Part shown: in pieces, positions 1 through 8,739 of the stretch
Layout: each line of letters opens with the position of its first letter
Numbering within the stretch: position 1 is the stretch's first letter
Assembly (NCBI RefSeq): GCF_040276065.1
Contig: NZ_JBELOI010000001.1
Coordinates: 62,001 to 126,000, forward strand
Length of the DNA: 64,000 nucleotides
Reading direction: 5' to 3'
Source of the DNA: Castellaniella sp040276065
GTDB taxonomy: Bacteria; Pseudomonadota; Gammaproteobacteria; Burkholderiales; Burkholderiaceae_B
Position numbers and translations under genes: made by a program
Notes under the pieces: model-generated
Databases searched by the model: none
The model's input: the letters and a program-made list of their open reading frames with translations, nothing else
What the model was told of the DNA's origin: nothing

Positions 1-530
1 AGCATGAAAAAGCTGACCGGGTCACCCAGGTTCAGGCTGAACAGCCCAAAGTTGATGTCCAGCACGGGAATGCCGGTGATGCCGTCCGAACCACCCAGGG
101 ATCGCGTGTTGTACACCGCCCGCCCGGCCACCTGGGCGAGGCCGAATGTGATCAGGATGAAGTAGACGCCTCTGGACCGGATAGCGATCGCGCCGATCAC
201 CAGCGATACGACGGTGGAGACCAGCAGGCTCACGCCCAGTGCGCCCCAGAATCCGTAGCCGCCGTCATCCAGCAGCAACAGGGCCGTCAGGTAGGCGCCC
301 ATGCCGAAGTACAGCGCCTGGCCCAGTGAGAAAAGCCCGGTGTACCCCAGCAGCAGGTCGACGCTGAGGGCGATGCCGGAAAAGATCAGGGCCTCGGTGG
401 CCAGGCGCAGGTAGAAGGTTTCCTGGCTGATGCCGGCGATGATGGCGAAGGCGATGGCCACCACGAAAAAAATCCAGGCCAGGAGCCTGGTGCGGGTCAC
501 TCCGCTGAACTTTTGCGCACCCACGATCAT
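1..530 (-). CDS. Branched-chain (Liv-type) ABC transporter permease, LivM family, partial
   Basis: Inner-membrane permease of a Liv/HAAT-type ABC importer. The window holds the first ~176 residues; the C-terminus lies beyond the left edge. The reading frame begins MIVGAQKFSG and runs through several hydrophobic helices, then the LivM-typical stretch LLLGYTGLFSLGQALYFGMG at roughly residues 60-80. The start codon overlaps the stop of the upstream livH-type gene (ATGA at 527-530), so the two are translationally coupled. With the livH-type permease and the binding protein it forms a transporter divergent from the furoate operon, which suggests uptake of furoate or a related acid rather than amino acids (inference). 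ATPase subunits would be expected further left, outside the window. Confidence 0.85.
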   Translation of the reverse strand, partial: MIVGAQKFSGVTRTRLLAWIFFVVAIAFAIIAGISQETFYLRLATEALIFSGIALSVDLLLGYTGLFSLGQALYFGMGAYLTALLLLDDGGYGFWGALGVSLLVSTVVSLVIGAIAIRSRGVYFILITFGLAQVAGRAVYNTRSLGGSDGITGIPVLDINFGLFSLNLGDPVSFFM

Positions 531-1405
531 CGGCTCCAGTTGAACAAGCCCTGTGGGCGAACGACCAGCACGGCGATCATGATGCTGAAGATCAGCGGTT
601 CCCCCCAGTTGGGTGCGATGTACAGGCTGGCGATGGATTCGATCTGCGTCAGCAGCAACCCAGCCACCACCGTGCCCCAGAAGCTGCCGATCCCGCCGAC
701 GATGACCACGGTGAAGGCAAGCAGAATGAAATCGTGGCCCATCGTGGGAAATACCGAGTAAATCGGCGCCAGCAGCACGCCCGCCAATGCCGCCAGCGAA
801 ATGCCGAATGCAAAGGCGCCGGAATAGATTAACCGCACCGGCACGCCCAGGCTGGCCGTCATGTCCTTGTCGTGGGCGGCGGCGCGAATCACGGCGCCGA
901 GGCGGGTTCGAAACAGCACGAACCAGGTCAGCGTGATGATCAGCGTGCCGAACACCAACAGGAACAGCCGATAATTCGGAATGATGATCCCTGCGATTTC
1001 AGTCACGCCCGAAATGGGGTTCTCGGGCTTCATCGTGTTGGGGCCGTACAGCACGTCGTACAAGTCCTTGAGAATGATGGACAGGCCGATCGTCAGCAAA
1101 AGGGTCAAGGTGTGCCGATCCGGGCTGTGATACACGAACCGGATCAGGCACCGCTCGACGAGGGCGCCGATGGGCATCACCAGCAATGGCGTGATGATCA
1201 GCGCCGCCCAGAACCCCAGGCCCAGGGCGTACAGCGTCATGCTGATGAATGCGCCCATGGCGTAGAACTCGCCATGGGCCATATTCACGACGTCCAGCAA
1301 GCCGAATATGATGCTCAGCCCCAGGGACACCAGGATAATGGCCACACCGATCGTCAAGCCGTTGACGACCTGTGGCCCCAGGACAAATTGCAGATATTCG
1401 ATCAT
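527..1405 (-). CDS. Branched-chain (Liv-type) ABC transporter permease, LivH family
   Basis: Inner-membrane permease of 292 residues, full length for LivH. It has about eight hydrophobic segments and the family signature GLSIIFGLLDVVNMAHGEFY near residues 28-47. It starts 8 bases after the stop of the binding-protein gene and overlaps the LivM-type gene by four bases, so binding protein, LivH and LivM form one transcript. No clear Shine-Dalgarno precedes its ATG, which fits coupling to the upstream gene. The substrate is not determined by sequence. Because the operon diverges from hmfABCDE, a carboxylic acid feeding that pathway is the best guess. Confidence 0.88.
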   Translation of the reverse strand: MIEYLQFVLGPQVVNGLTIGVAIILVSLGLSIIFGLLDVVNMAHGEFYAMGAFISMTLYALGLGFWAALIITPLLVMPIGALVERCLIRFVYHSPDRHTLTLLLTIGLSIILKDLYDVLYGPNTMKPENPISGVTEIAGIIIPNYRLFLLVFGTLIITLTWFVLFRTRLGAVIRAAAHDKDMTASLGVPVRLIYSGAFAFGISLAALAGVLLAPIYSVFPTMGHDFILLAFTVVIVGGIGSFWGTVVAGLLLTQIESIASLYIAPNWGEPLIFSIMIAVLVVRPQGLFNWSR

Positions 1406-1413
1406 GTCGGTTC

Positions 1414-2598
1414 TTAGAAGCGTTCACACGTGTCGGCACCCGCGGCGTCCGCACCCTTGATCTTGTCGACGATGGTGAATCTGCCGTCTTTCACCTGCAG
1501 GACGTAAACGTCCATGATGGCCTGGTGGTCCCCGGCGCGCATCTCTTTCTTGCCCTGAGGCGTATCCCAGGTCAGGCCGCGCATCGCGGTCCGGACGGCA
1601 TCGGTATCGGTGCTGCCCGCTTTTTCGACGGCCGTCTTGTAGAAATACACGACACCGTACGAGTCGGCGCCATACAGGTCGGGCGTCGCATTGGTTTTCT
1701 TGTGGAAGTCGTTGGTGAATTTCTTGTTTTCGGGCGAATCCAGGTCCGGCGAGTAGCCGGCGACGGTCACGAACCCTTCCGCGGTATTGCCCATGGCCTG
1801 TATGTTTTGCGCGGTGACGGCGACCGAGGCTCCCGCCAGCGTCATGCGGCTGCGCAGCCCATATTCCTCGAGCTGGGAAAAGAAGCGCACGGTGTCATTG
1901 CCGGCTGTTGAGGTGTAAATGATGCCCGGACGGCTCTGGCGGATTTGCCCGAAATAGGACGTGAAATCCTTTTCGCCCAGCGGCGGGAAGAGTTCGCCCA
2001 CGATATTCAGGCCCGCGGCCTTGGCCGTGCTCACGAAACCGGCGACGGTATTGCGCCCCATTTCATAGTCCGGGCCGACCGCCATGATGCGGGCGTCCGC
2101 TTGGTGGTTCTTGATCCATTGCACCAAGCCGGTGGCCTGCATGCCGCCGGGCGCATTGACGCGGAAAAGATTGGGCGAGCACCTGGATCCGGTGATGGCG
2201 TCGGACAGCGAGACGGTCGTGGACGCCAGGCGTTTGTTGCGCTCGGCCACCTGGCCTACGGCGATGGTGCCGCCGGAATTCACCACGCCCGTCAGGAAAT
2301 CGACCTTGTCGCTCTGGAACAGCTTTTCCGCCTTGCGGGTCATGACAGCCGGGTCCGCCTCGCCGTCTTCGAAAATAAGCTGGATCTGGCGGCCCGCGAT
2401 CCCGCCCGAGGCGTTGATTTCCTCGACGGCCAGTTCGGTGCCCCACTTGACCTGTTGGCCAATCGGGGCATAGGCGCCTGAGAGCGGCGTCAGCACGCCG
2501 ATCTTGATGGGCGGCTCGGCCGCCAAGGCAGGTGCGCAGGCGGCAGCCACCAATGCCGCCGTGAGGCTGGTGGCAAACTGACAAACGACTTTATTCAT
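1414..2598 (-). CDS. Periplasmic substrate-binding protein of Liv-type ABC transporter
   Basis: Type I periplasmic binding protein (Peripla_BP_6 / LivK-like), 394 residues. A signal peptide ends near AAACAPALAAEP (about residues 17-29). The mature part opens with IKIGVLTPLSGAYAPIGQQ, the usual first strand and loop of this fold. The ATG is preceded by a GGAGA ribosome site. It is the first gene of a minus-strand operon with the LivH- and LivM-type permeases and diverges from hmfA across an AT-rich spacer. Relatives bind aliphatic amino acids, amides or aromatic acids. Here the neighbourhood suggests a furan or aromatic carboxylate (inference). Amino-acid binding cannot be excluded from sequence alone. 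Confidence 0.85.
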   Translation of the reverse strand: MNKVVCQFATSLTAALVAAACAPALAAEPPIKIGVLTPLSGAYAPIGQQVKWGTELAVEEINASGGIAGRQIQLIFEDGEADPAVMTRKAEKLFQSDKVDFLTGVVNSGGTIAVGQVAERNKRLASTTVSLSDAITGSRCSPNLFRVNAPGGMQATGLVQWIKNHQADARIMAVGPDYEMGRNTVAGFVSTAKAAGLNIVGELFPPLGEKDFTSYFGQIRQSRPGIIYTSTAGNDTVRFFSQLEEYGLRSRMTLAGASVAVTAQNIQAMGNTAEGFVTVAGYSPDLDSPENKKFTNDFHKKTNATPDLYGADSYGVVYFYKTAVEKAGSTDTDAVRTAMRGLTWDTPQGKKEMRAGDHQAIMDVYVLQVKDGRFTIVDKIKGADAAGADTCERF

Positions 2599-2865
2599 GA
2601 TTTCAAGTCTCCGTTCTTATGGTTGAAAAGGTTTCTGTGTATCGGCGATTTATCTTATAGGCAGTGGATACGAAAACCATTATCAACGTGTCCGCTGATT
2701 TATCTTTGGGTCTTTTTTAAGGATTTTCCGATTGATGGAGGATTCATTTTGGCAAGTAAATCATACTCATCGGTAAATACAAGCACTGCATGATAAAGAC
2801 TTCGGCGTGGGCTTTGATCTACCATGGTCAGACAGGGTGGATACCACAGCCAGAAAGTCAGAGAC
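2599..2865. promoter_or_regulatory. Divergent promoter region between Liv transporter and hmf operon
   Basis: This 267-base spacer is much richer in A+T than its flanks and must hold promoters for both directions. Two direct copies of GATTTATCTT lie at 2647-2656 and 2697-2706, exactly 50 bases apart, each preceded by a CG-containing tetramer. Direct repeats on one face of the helix are the usual target of AraC-type activators, and an AraC-type gene lies at the far end of the operon. That the repeats are operator sites is inference. No convincing sigma-70 hexamer pair was identified. Confidence 0.45.
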
Positions 2866-5862
2866 ATGAGTTCCGAATTGGTGAATGAATCAGGCCCGCA
2901 TGTCGGTCGCCGCGCCTTGCGCGTCGAAGACGCAGCCTTGCTGACCGGCCGAGGGCATTATGCGGATGACGTCGGCGTCAAACCCGGTACGTTGCAGGCC
3001 GCAATCCTTCGGGCGCCGTACGCGCATGCCGAAATCGTGTCCATCGACACGGCGCAGGCCGAGCGGCAGCCCGGCGTGCGGGCCGTGCTCACGGGCGCGG
3101 ACGCCCGGCAATGGGCGGCCCCGTTTCCCGTCGGCGTGCACCAGCCCATGGAACATTGGTGTATTGCCATCGACAGGGTGCGTTACGTTGGGGAGCCCGT
3201 CGCCGTCGTGATCGCAGAGGACCGCTATCTCGCTGAAGACGCGCTGGATTTCGTGAAGGTCGAGTACCGTCAGTTGCCGGTCGCCATCGACCCCGAAGCG
3301 GCGGCCGACGCGCAGGCCCCGGTGCTGCATGACGCGGTGGGGTCCAATGTCGTCAGCGATCGGCATTTTTCCTATGGGGACCCCGATGCGGCGTTCGCGT
3401 CCGCCGAACACCGCGTGTCTCTCAAGATCCACTACCCGCGCAACTCGACGACGCCGATCGAAGGGTTCGTCGTGGTGGCCGAACACCTGGCCGGTGGACA
3501 GGGTTACGACGTCCTGTCGAACTTCCAGGGGCCCTTTGCCATCCATACGGTGGTGGCGCGCGCCCTGAAGGTCGGCAGCTCGAGGTTGCGTCTGCGCTTT
3601 GTCAAGGACTCGGGCGGCAGCTTCGGCGTCAAGCAGGCGGTATCGACCTACGTGGCCCTGCTGTGCCTGGCCGCGCGCAAGGCCGGGGCGCCCGTCAAAT
3701 GGGTGGAGGACCGCTACGAGCACTTGATGGCCTCGGCCGCCGCGCCGAACCGGGTCACGACGATAGAGGCCGCCGTGCATGCCGATGGCACCCTCGCGGC
3801 GCTGCGCTACGATCAGATGGACGATTGCGGCGCCTATCTGCGTGCTCCCGAGCCGGCCACGCTGTATCGAATGCACGGCATCATGACCGGGGCGTATAAA
3901 GTCCGCAACCTGGCGGTGCGCAATCGGGTCGTGCTGACCAACAAGACGCCCAGCGCCCTGGTGCGCGGTTTTGGCGGGCCCCAGATGTATTTTGCGCTCG
4001 AGCGCCTGATGCAGCGCATCGCGGTCGAGCTGGATCTGGACCCGCTGGAGGTCATCCGGCGCAATCTGATCGAACCTGATGCGTTCCCTTATCGCGCGCC
4101 CGCCGGCGCGCTGATAGGCTCCGGCAACTATCAGGAATCGCTGGCCCTGGCGGTGGGCCGCGGCAATCTCGACGAATTGCGGTTGCGGCGCCAGGCCGCG
4201 CGCGCGGCAGGCCGCTTGTACGGCATCGGCTATGCCGCCATCGTCGAGCCCTCCATTTCCAATATGGGCTACATCACGACCGTCATGACGGCCGATGCGC
4301 GCGCCAAGGCGGGCCCCAAGAATGGCGCGATCGCCAGCGCCACCGTGAGCATCGATCCGCTGGGCTGCGTGACAGTGATCATCGATTCCGTGCCAGGCGG
4401 CCAAGGGCACCGCACGGCGACGGCCCAGGTCGTGGCGGATGTGCTGGGCCTTGCGCCGGATGACATCATCGTCAACACCGAACTCGACACGCAAAAGGAT
4501 GCCTGGTCGATTGCGGCGGGGAACTATTCCAGTCGCTTTGCCGGCGCCGTCGCGGGCAGCGCGCATGTGGCCGCCACGCGGATCCGCGAGAAAATGGCCC
4601 GGATCGCCGCGGATACCCTGAAGGTGCCGCCGAACACGATCGTATTTGCCGGCGGCATGCTGTATTCCAGCGAGGCGCCCGAGCGGACTTTGCGTTTCCA
4701 TCGCGTGGCGGGCCTCACGCATTGGTCGCCGGGTTCCTTGCCCGATGGCATGCAGCCGGGCCTGCGCGAAACGGTTTTCTGGTCGCCGCCGCAGGCCGAG
4801 GCGCCCGATGAAAAGGACGTGATCAACAGTTCCGCCGCGTATGGGTTCATCTTCGACATCTGTGCCGTCGAGGTCGATCGCGCCACGGGACGGGTGCATA
4901 TCGACCGGTACGTCACATCCCACGATGCCGGCCGGCTGCTGAATCCCGCCTTGGCCGAAGGCCAGATACGGGGAGGCTTCGCCCAGGGCCTGGGGGCGGC
5001 CCTGCTCGAGGAGTACCGGTACGGGGCCGACGGCAGTTTCTTGTCGGGCACCTTGGCGGACTACCTGATGCCCACCGCCTGCGAGGTGCCGGAGCCCATG
5101 ATCGTGCACCTTGAAACCCCTTCGCCCTTCACGCCCCTCGGCGCCAAAGGCATCGGCGAGGGCAATAACATGAGTACGCCGGTGTGCATTGCCAATGCGG
5201 TCGCCGACGCTTTGGGCGTGGCCGATGTCCGCTTGCCGCTCACGCCGTCGCGCGTGCATGCGCTGCTGGCCGAGCCCGAACCCGAGCCCGAGTCGGCGCC
5301 GGCCGACGCCGCCGTCGCGCCCCGGCCGGCAGCCGGCAGGGCGGGTGCCGGGCGCGATACGCTGCGCATGGCCGGCACGGTACAGCTTGCCGCCGCCCCT
5401 GAACAGGTCTATGCCGTCCTCATGGACCCGGACGCGCTGGCCAGCGTGATCCCGGGGTGCCATGCCCTGGAGCGGGTGGATGAGCAGACCTACCGCGCGG
5501 AGGTGACGATCGGCATTGGGGTCGTCAAGGCTCGCTACCAGGCGCAGATCACGCTGAGCGACCTCGAGCCGCCCCATGGCTTGTCCCTGGGGGGCAAGGG
5601 CGAGAGCGCGCTGGGGGCGGCGCAGGGCAGCGGCAAGGTGCGTCTCGAGCCGGTGGCGGGCGGCACCCGCCTGACATATGACTATGACGTTGCGGTCAGC
5701 GGCAAGATTGCGGCGGTCGGCAGCCGCATGCTTGAGGGGGCCGCCAAGATCATCCTGCAGCAGCTCTTCGAGCGGCTCGGCCGCAAGGCGTCCGGCGAAA
5801 CGGTCGCCGTCCGGCCCTCCTGGTGGCGGCGCCTGCTGGCATTTCTTGGGGTTGGCCGATGA
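2866..5862 (+). CDS. hmfA: Molybdopterin large subunit of xanthine-oxidase-family dehydrogenase (2-furoyl-CoA dehydrogenase-like) with C-terminal CoxG/SRPBCC domain
   Basis: Catalytic Mo subunit of a three-subunit hydroxylase, predicted to hydroxylate furoyl-CoA at C5. The N-terminal half has VGRRALRVEDAALLTGRGHY, typical of the family's a/b domain. The Mo region carries VRGFGGPQMYFALE, the xanthine-dehydrogenase-type loop rather than the AYxCSFR loop of true CO dehydrogenase. The catalytic glutamate is in GAKGIGEGN (E765). Residues ~833-985 form a SRPBCC domain like CoxG (MAGTVQLAAAPEQVYAVLMD), normally a separate protein. I chose ATG 2866 because it leaves a normal short leader before VGRR; an in-frame ATG at 2824 adds 14 residues. 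Neither has a strong ribosome site. It overlaps hmfB by ATGA. The hmf assignment rests on the five-gene context; other aryl-CoA or N-heterocycle dehydrogenases remain possible. Confidence 0.78.
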   Translation: MSSELVNESGPHVGRRALRVEDAALLTGRGHYADDVGVKPGTLQAAILRAPYAHAEIVSIDTAQAERQPGVRAVLTGADARQWAAPFPVGVHQPMEHWCIAIDRVRYVGEPVAVVIAEDRYLAEDALDFVKVEYRQLPVAIDPEAAADAQAPVLHDAVGSNVVSDRHFSYGDPDAAFASAEHRVSLKIHYPRNSTTPIEGFVVVAEHLAGGQGYDVLSNFQGPFAIHTVVARALKVGSSRLRLRFVKDSGGSFGVKQAVSTYVALLCLAARKAGAPVKWVEDRYEHLMASAAAPNRVTTIEAAVHADGTLAALRYDQMDDCGAYLRAPEPATLYRMHGIMTGAYKVRNLAVRNRVVLTNKTPSALVRGFGGPQMYFALERLMQRIAVELDLDPLEVIRRNLIEPDAFPYRAPAGALIGSGNYQESLALAVGRGNLDELRLRRQAARAAGRLYGIGYAAIVEPSISNMGYITTVMTADARAKAGPKNGAIASATVSIDPLGCVTVIIDSVPGGQGHRTATAQVVADVLGLAPDDIIVNTELDTQKDAWSIAAGNYSSRFAGAVAGSAHVAATRIREKMARIAADTLKVPPNTIVFAGGMLYSSEAPERTLRFHRVAGLTHWSPGSLPDGMQPGLRETVFWSPPQAEAPDEKDVINSSAAYGFIFDICAVEVDRATGRVHIDRYVTSHDAGRLLNPALAEGQIRGGFAQGLGAALLEEYRYGADGSFLSGTLADYLMPTACEVPEPMIVHLETPSPFTPLGAKGIGEGNNMSTPVCIANAVADALGVADVRLPLTPSRVHALLAEPEPEPESAPADAAVAPRPAAGRAGAGRDTLRMAGTVQLAAAPEQVYAVLMDPDALASVIPGCHALERVDEQTYRAEVTIGIGVVKARYQAQITLSDLEPPHGLSLGGKGESALGAAQGSGKVRLEPVAGGTRLTYDYDVAVSGKIAAVGSRMLEGAAKIILQQLFERLGRKASGETVAVRPSWWRRLLAFLGVGR

Positions 5863-6689
5863 AACCCAGTTCTTTCGATTACGTGCGCGCGGATCGCATA
5901 CAGGATATTTTCGAGGCTTTCGACCATTATGGCCAGGAGGCGCGCATTCTGGCCGGCGGGCAATCCCTCATGCCCATGATCAACTACCGGCTGGCGCGTC
6001 CCAAGGCCCTGGTCGATATTTCCCGTTGCGCCGAGCTGGATTATGTGCAGGTCCGAGACGGCCATCTGGTCATCGGGGCGGCGGTTACCCAGGCCACGGT
6101 CCAGCAGCGCGATGCCCTGGCCCACGAAGTTCCGCTGCTGCATCTCGCCTTTCCATACATTTCCCATTTCCAGATCCGCAACCGCGGCACGGTATGCGGA
6201 TCGATCGCGCACGCCGATCCCAGCGCCGAGCTGCCCTTGTGCCTCACGGCCCTGCAGGGCAAGGTCGTGTTGCGGTCCAAGACGGGGCGGCGCACCCTGG
6301 CCGCGGACGAGTTTTTCACGGGCATGCTCATGACGGCGATCGCGGAGGGTGAATTCATCGAAGAGGTGCGATTCCCCCTGGCCTCCGAGGGGCGGCGCTA
6401 TCGGTTCGACGAGGTGGCCATGCGGCGCGGCGATTTCGCCATCGTCAGCCTCGCTGTCGTGGCCAGTGCAACGGAAATTGCCCTGACCGTCGGCGGCGTG
6501 GCGGATCGGCCCGTGGCCAGGCGCTGGCCGCTGCCCCTCGCCGGCGAGCTGCCGGCCGCGCTGGCCGCGTTCGCATGGGATCTGCAGGCACAGAGCGATC
6601 CCCATGTCAGCGCGCAGTACCGCCGCCATCTGGTCCGCTCGCTGGGCCAAAGACTGATCACCGAGGTACTCGATGAAACCGTATCGTAG
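5859..6689 (+). CDS. hmfB: FAD-binding medium subunit of molybdenum hydroxylase (CoxM family)
   Basis: Electron-transfer subunit of 276 residues with the two FAD loops of the CoxM/XDH-B family: AGGQSLMP at residues 32-39 and GTVCGSIAHADPSAELP at ~110-126. It lacks the [4Fe-4S]-binding insertion seen in 4-hydroxybenzoyl-CoA reductase, which argues against that enzyme. The ATG overlaps the hmfA stop (ATGA) and its 3' end overlaps hmfC by 17 bases, so the three subunits are co-translated in the order large, medium, small. It passes electrons from the 2Fe-2S subunit to FAD and on to an unknown acceptor. Confidence 0.8.
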   Translation: MKPSSFDYVRADRIQDIFEAFDHYGQEARILAGGQSLMPMINYRLARPKALVDISRCAELDYVQVRDGHLVIGAAVTQATVQQRDALAHEVPLLHLAFPYISHFQIRNRGTVCGSIAHADPSAELPLCLTALQGKVVLRSKTGRRTLAADEFFTGMLMTAIAEGEFIEEVRFPLASEGRRYRFDEVAMRRGDFAIVSLAVVASATEIALTVGGVADRPVARRWPLPLAGELPAALAAFAWDLQAQSDPHVSAQYRRHLVRSLGQRLITEVLDETVS

Positions 6690-7209
6690 TGACACGCCGC
6701 ACACCGTCCGCCTGACCCTGAACGGCCGCGAGGTCAGCGCCCAGGCAACGTCGCGCATGCTGCTGTCCGATTTTCTGCGGCAGGTTCTCGGGGCGACCGG
6801 CGTGCATGTCGGTTGCGAGCATGGGGTGTGCGGTGCCTGCACCGTGCAGATCGATGGTGTGGCGGCTCGCGCATGCCTGATGCTCGCGGTGCAGGCCGAA
6901 GGGCGTTCCATAGAAACCGTCGAGGGCCTGAACCGCGATTGCGCGGTCGAACTCACGGACTTGCAGCAGGCGTTCAAGGATCACCATGCGCTGCAGTGCG
7001 GCTTTTGCACGGCGGGCATCTTGATGTCCAGCGATGCTTATCTGAGGCAGGTTCCCTGTCCGGACGAGGCGCAATTGCGCGACATGCTGTCCGGCCACTT
7101 ATGCCGGTGCACCGGCTACACCAATATCGTACAGGCGCTTCAGGCCGTGGTGGCGCGGCGCAGCGGAATCAAGGAGGAGGGAGTCGAGAATGTTCGATCT
7201 GGGTCGTAG
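6673..7209 (+). CDS. hmfC: [2Fe-2S] small subunit of molybdenum hydroxylase (CoxS family)
   Basis: Iron-sulfur subunit of 178 residues. The N-terminal plant-ferredoxin-like cluster ligands are C48, C53, C56 and C68 (CEHGVCGACT). The C-terminal cluster ligands are C109, C112, C144 and C146 (CGFCTAG and CRCTGY). All eight cysteines are present, so both clusters should form. It overlaps the FAD subunit at its 5' end and the CoA-ligase gene by 20 bases at its 3' end. It moves electrons from the Mo centre of the large subunit to FAD. Confidence 0.85.
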   Translation: MKPYRSDTPHTVRLTLNGREVSAQATSRMLLSDFLRQVLGATGVHVGCEHGVCGACTVQIDGVAARACLMLAVQAEGRSIETVEGLNRDCAVELTDLQQAFKDHHALQCGFCTAGILMSSDAYLRQVPCPDEAQLRDMLSGHLCRCTGYTNIVQALQAVVARRSGIKEEGVENVRSGS

Positions 7210-8707
7210 CTTCGTAGCATCCGTTGAACGCAGCCCTGACGCATTGGCCATCGTCGATGGCGATTTGCGTCTGACCTACGGGAAATGGTTCGAAAAAATC
7301 CGTGGAATCGAAGGCGGGTTGGTCAAACTGGGCATCGGGCATGGGGACCGTGTCATGGCCATCATGCAGAACCGCTGGGAAATGGCCAGCCTGCACTGGG
7401 CCTGCCAGTTGCTGGGTGCGGTCATGACGCCCCTGAACTGGCGGGCAAAGCCCGACGAGGTGGATTACTGCCTGCAGTATTCCGAATCGCGCGCGATCGT
7501 CTACGAGGGGGTTTCCGCGGAGGCCGTGCAGGGCGCGCAGTCCGCGGGCGGCGTTCCCCGGGTCGCTCTGGACGGGGCGGGCGGCGGCACCCTGGGCTTT
7601 GAGGAATTGATGGACGCCGCCCCTGCGGCACAGTTGATCAATGCGCACGCGCAGGACTGGTCGCTGATGCTGTTTACCTCCGGTACCACGGGGCGCCCCA
7701 AGGGCGTGCCGCGCCGGCACCAGCACGAGCGGTCCGCCGCTCTGGCGCATATTGCGCAAAACCTGTATGCGCGCGGCGAGCGCACCTTGGGGGTCATGCC
7801 GCTCTATCACACCATGGGCGTGCGCTCGCTGTTGGCCATGTCCATCCTGAACGGCTGCTTCGTCTGCGTGCGCAAGTTCGATGTGCCGCTGGCCTTGCGC
7901 TCGATCCAGCAGGAAAAGATCACCAATCTCTACCTCGTCCCCACGCTGTATCACGACATCGTCCAGCATCCGGATCTGGCGGCGACCGACATCCGCTCGG
8001 TCCGCAGGCTCGGCTATGCGGGCGCGCCCATGACGGCCGGCTTGGTCAAGCGCCTGCAAGAGGTCTTCAAGCCCGATTTGTTCGTCAACCATTACGGGTC
8101 CTCCGAGGTCTATACCTGCACCATAGAGCCCGATGTCGTGAGCAAGCCGGGGAGCGCCGGAAAATCCGCCCTGAACCAGCGCATTCGCGTCATCAAGTAC
8201 GGATCGGATGATATGGACACCCGGGCACCCGTCGGTGAAGAAGGCGAGATCGCCGCGGACCTAGCCGGGGACGAAGCTTTCGAGGGCTACTGGAAGCGCC
8301 CCGATGCGGATGCCAAGGCGATACGCGGTGGCTGGTTCCTGACCGGCGACCTGGGCTATTACGACGAGGACGGCGACCTGTTCGTGACGGGGCGGGTGGA
8401 CGACATGATTGTCAGCGGCGGGGAAAACATATCGCCCACCGACATCGAAAGCCTCCTGTCGCTGCATCCCGCCGTCGACGAGGTCGCCGTCGTGGGCCTG
8501 CCCGACGAGCGATGGGGTGAAAAGGTCACGGCGTTTGTGAAGGCCCGGGCCGAGGTCAGCCCCGAGGAACTGGATGCGTATTGCCGCTCGTCGAGCCTAC
8601 CCAATTACAAGCGTCCACGGGATTACGTCTTTGTGGACGAAATGCCCAAATCACCTGTTGGCAAAATTCTGCGCCGGGTGATCAAGGAAAAGCATGCATC
8701 CGCATGA
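7190..8707 (+). CDS. hmfD: AMP-forming acyl-CoA synthetase (2-furoyl-CoA synthetase-like)
   Basis: ANL-superfamily ligase of 505 residues that adenylates a carboxylate and transfers it to CoA. The P-loop-like motif LFTSGTTGRPKGVPR lies near residues 160-175, FLTGDLGYYDEDGD near 385, and the C-terminal lysine motif PKSPVGKILRR near 490. A strong ribosome site (AAGGAGG) precedes the ATG inside the end of hmfC. Placed after the Mo hydroxylase subunits and before a crotonase, it fits the ligase that makes furoyl-CoA from 2-furoate. The family is poor at revealing substrate, so 4-hydroxybenzoate or another aromatic acid is possible. The operon context is the main argument for furoate. Confidence 0.75.
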   Translation: MFDLGRSFVASVERSPDALAIVDGDLRLTYGKWFEKIRGIEGGLVKLGIGHGDRVMAIMQNRWEMASLHWACQLLGAVMTPLNWRAKPDEVDYCLQYSESRAIVYEGVSAEAVQGAQSAGGVPRVALDGAGGGTLGFEELMDAAPAAQLINAHAQDWSLMLFTSGTTGRPKGVPRRHQHERSAALAHIAQNLYARGERTLGVMPLYHTMGVRSLLAMSILNGCFVCVRKFDVPLALRSIQQEKITNLYLVPTLYHDIVQHPDLAATDIRSVRRLGYAGAPMTAGLVKRLQEVFKPDLFVNHYGSSEVYTCTIEPDVVSKPGSAGKSALNQRIRVIKYGSDDMDTRAPVGEEGEIAADLAGDEAFEGYWKRPDADAKAIRGGWFLTGDLGYYDEDGDLFVTGRVDDMIVSGGENISPTDIESLLSLHPAVDEVAVVGLPDERWGEKVTAFVKARAEVSPEELDAYCRSSSLPNYKRPRDYVFVDEMPKSPVGKILRRVIKEKHASA

Positions 8708-8739
8708 CCCTTAATATTTATCAAATCTAGGCAGAGACA

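Noticed and set aside
2890..5577. 895-codon open frame on the minus strand opposite hmfA
   Set aside because: It mirrors the codon structure of hmfA in high-GC DNA, has no recognisable domain and is rich in Arg, His and Gly, as antisense shadows are.
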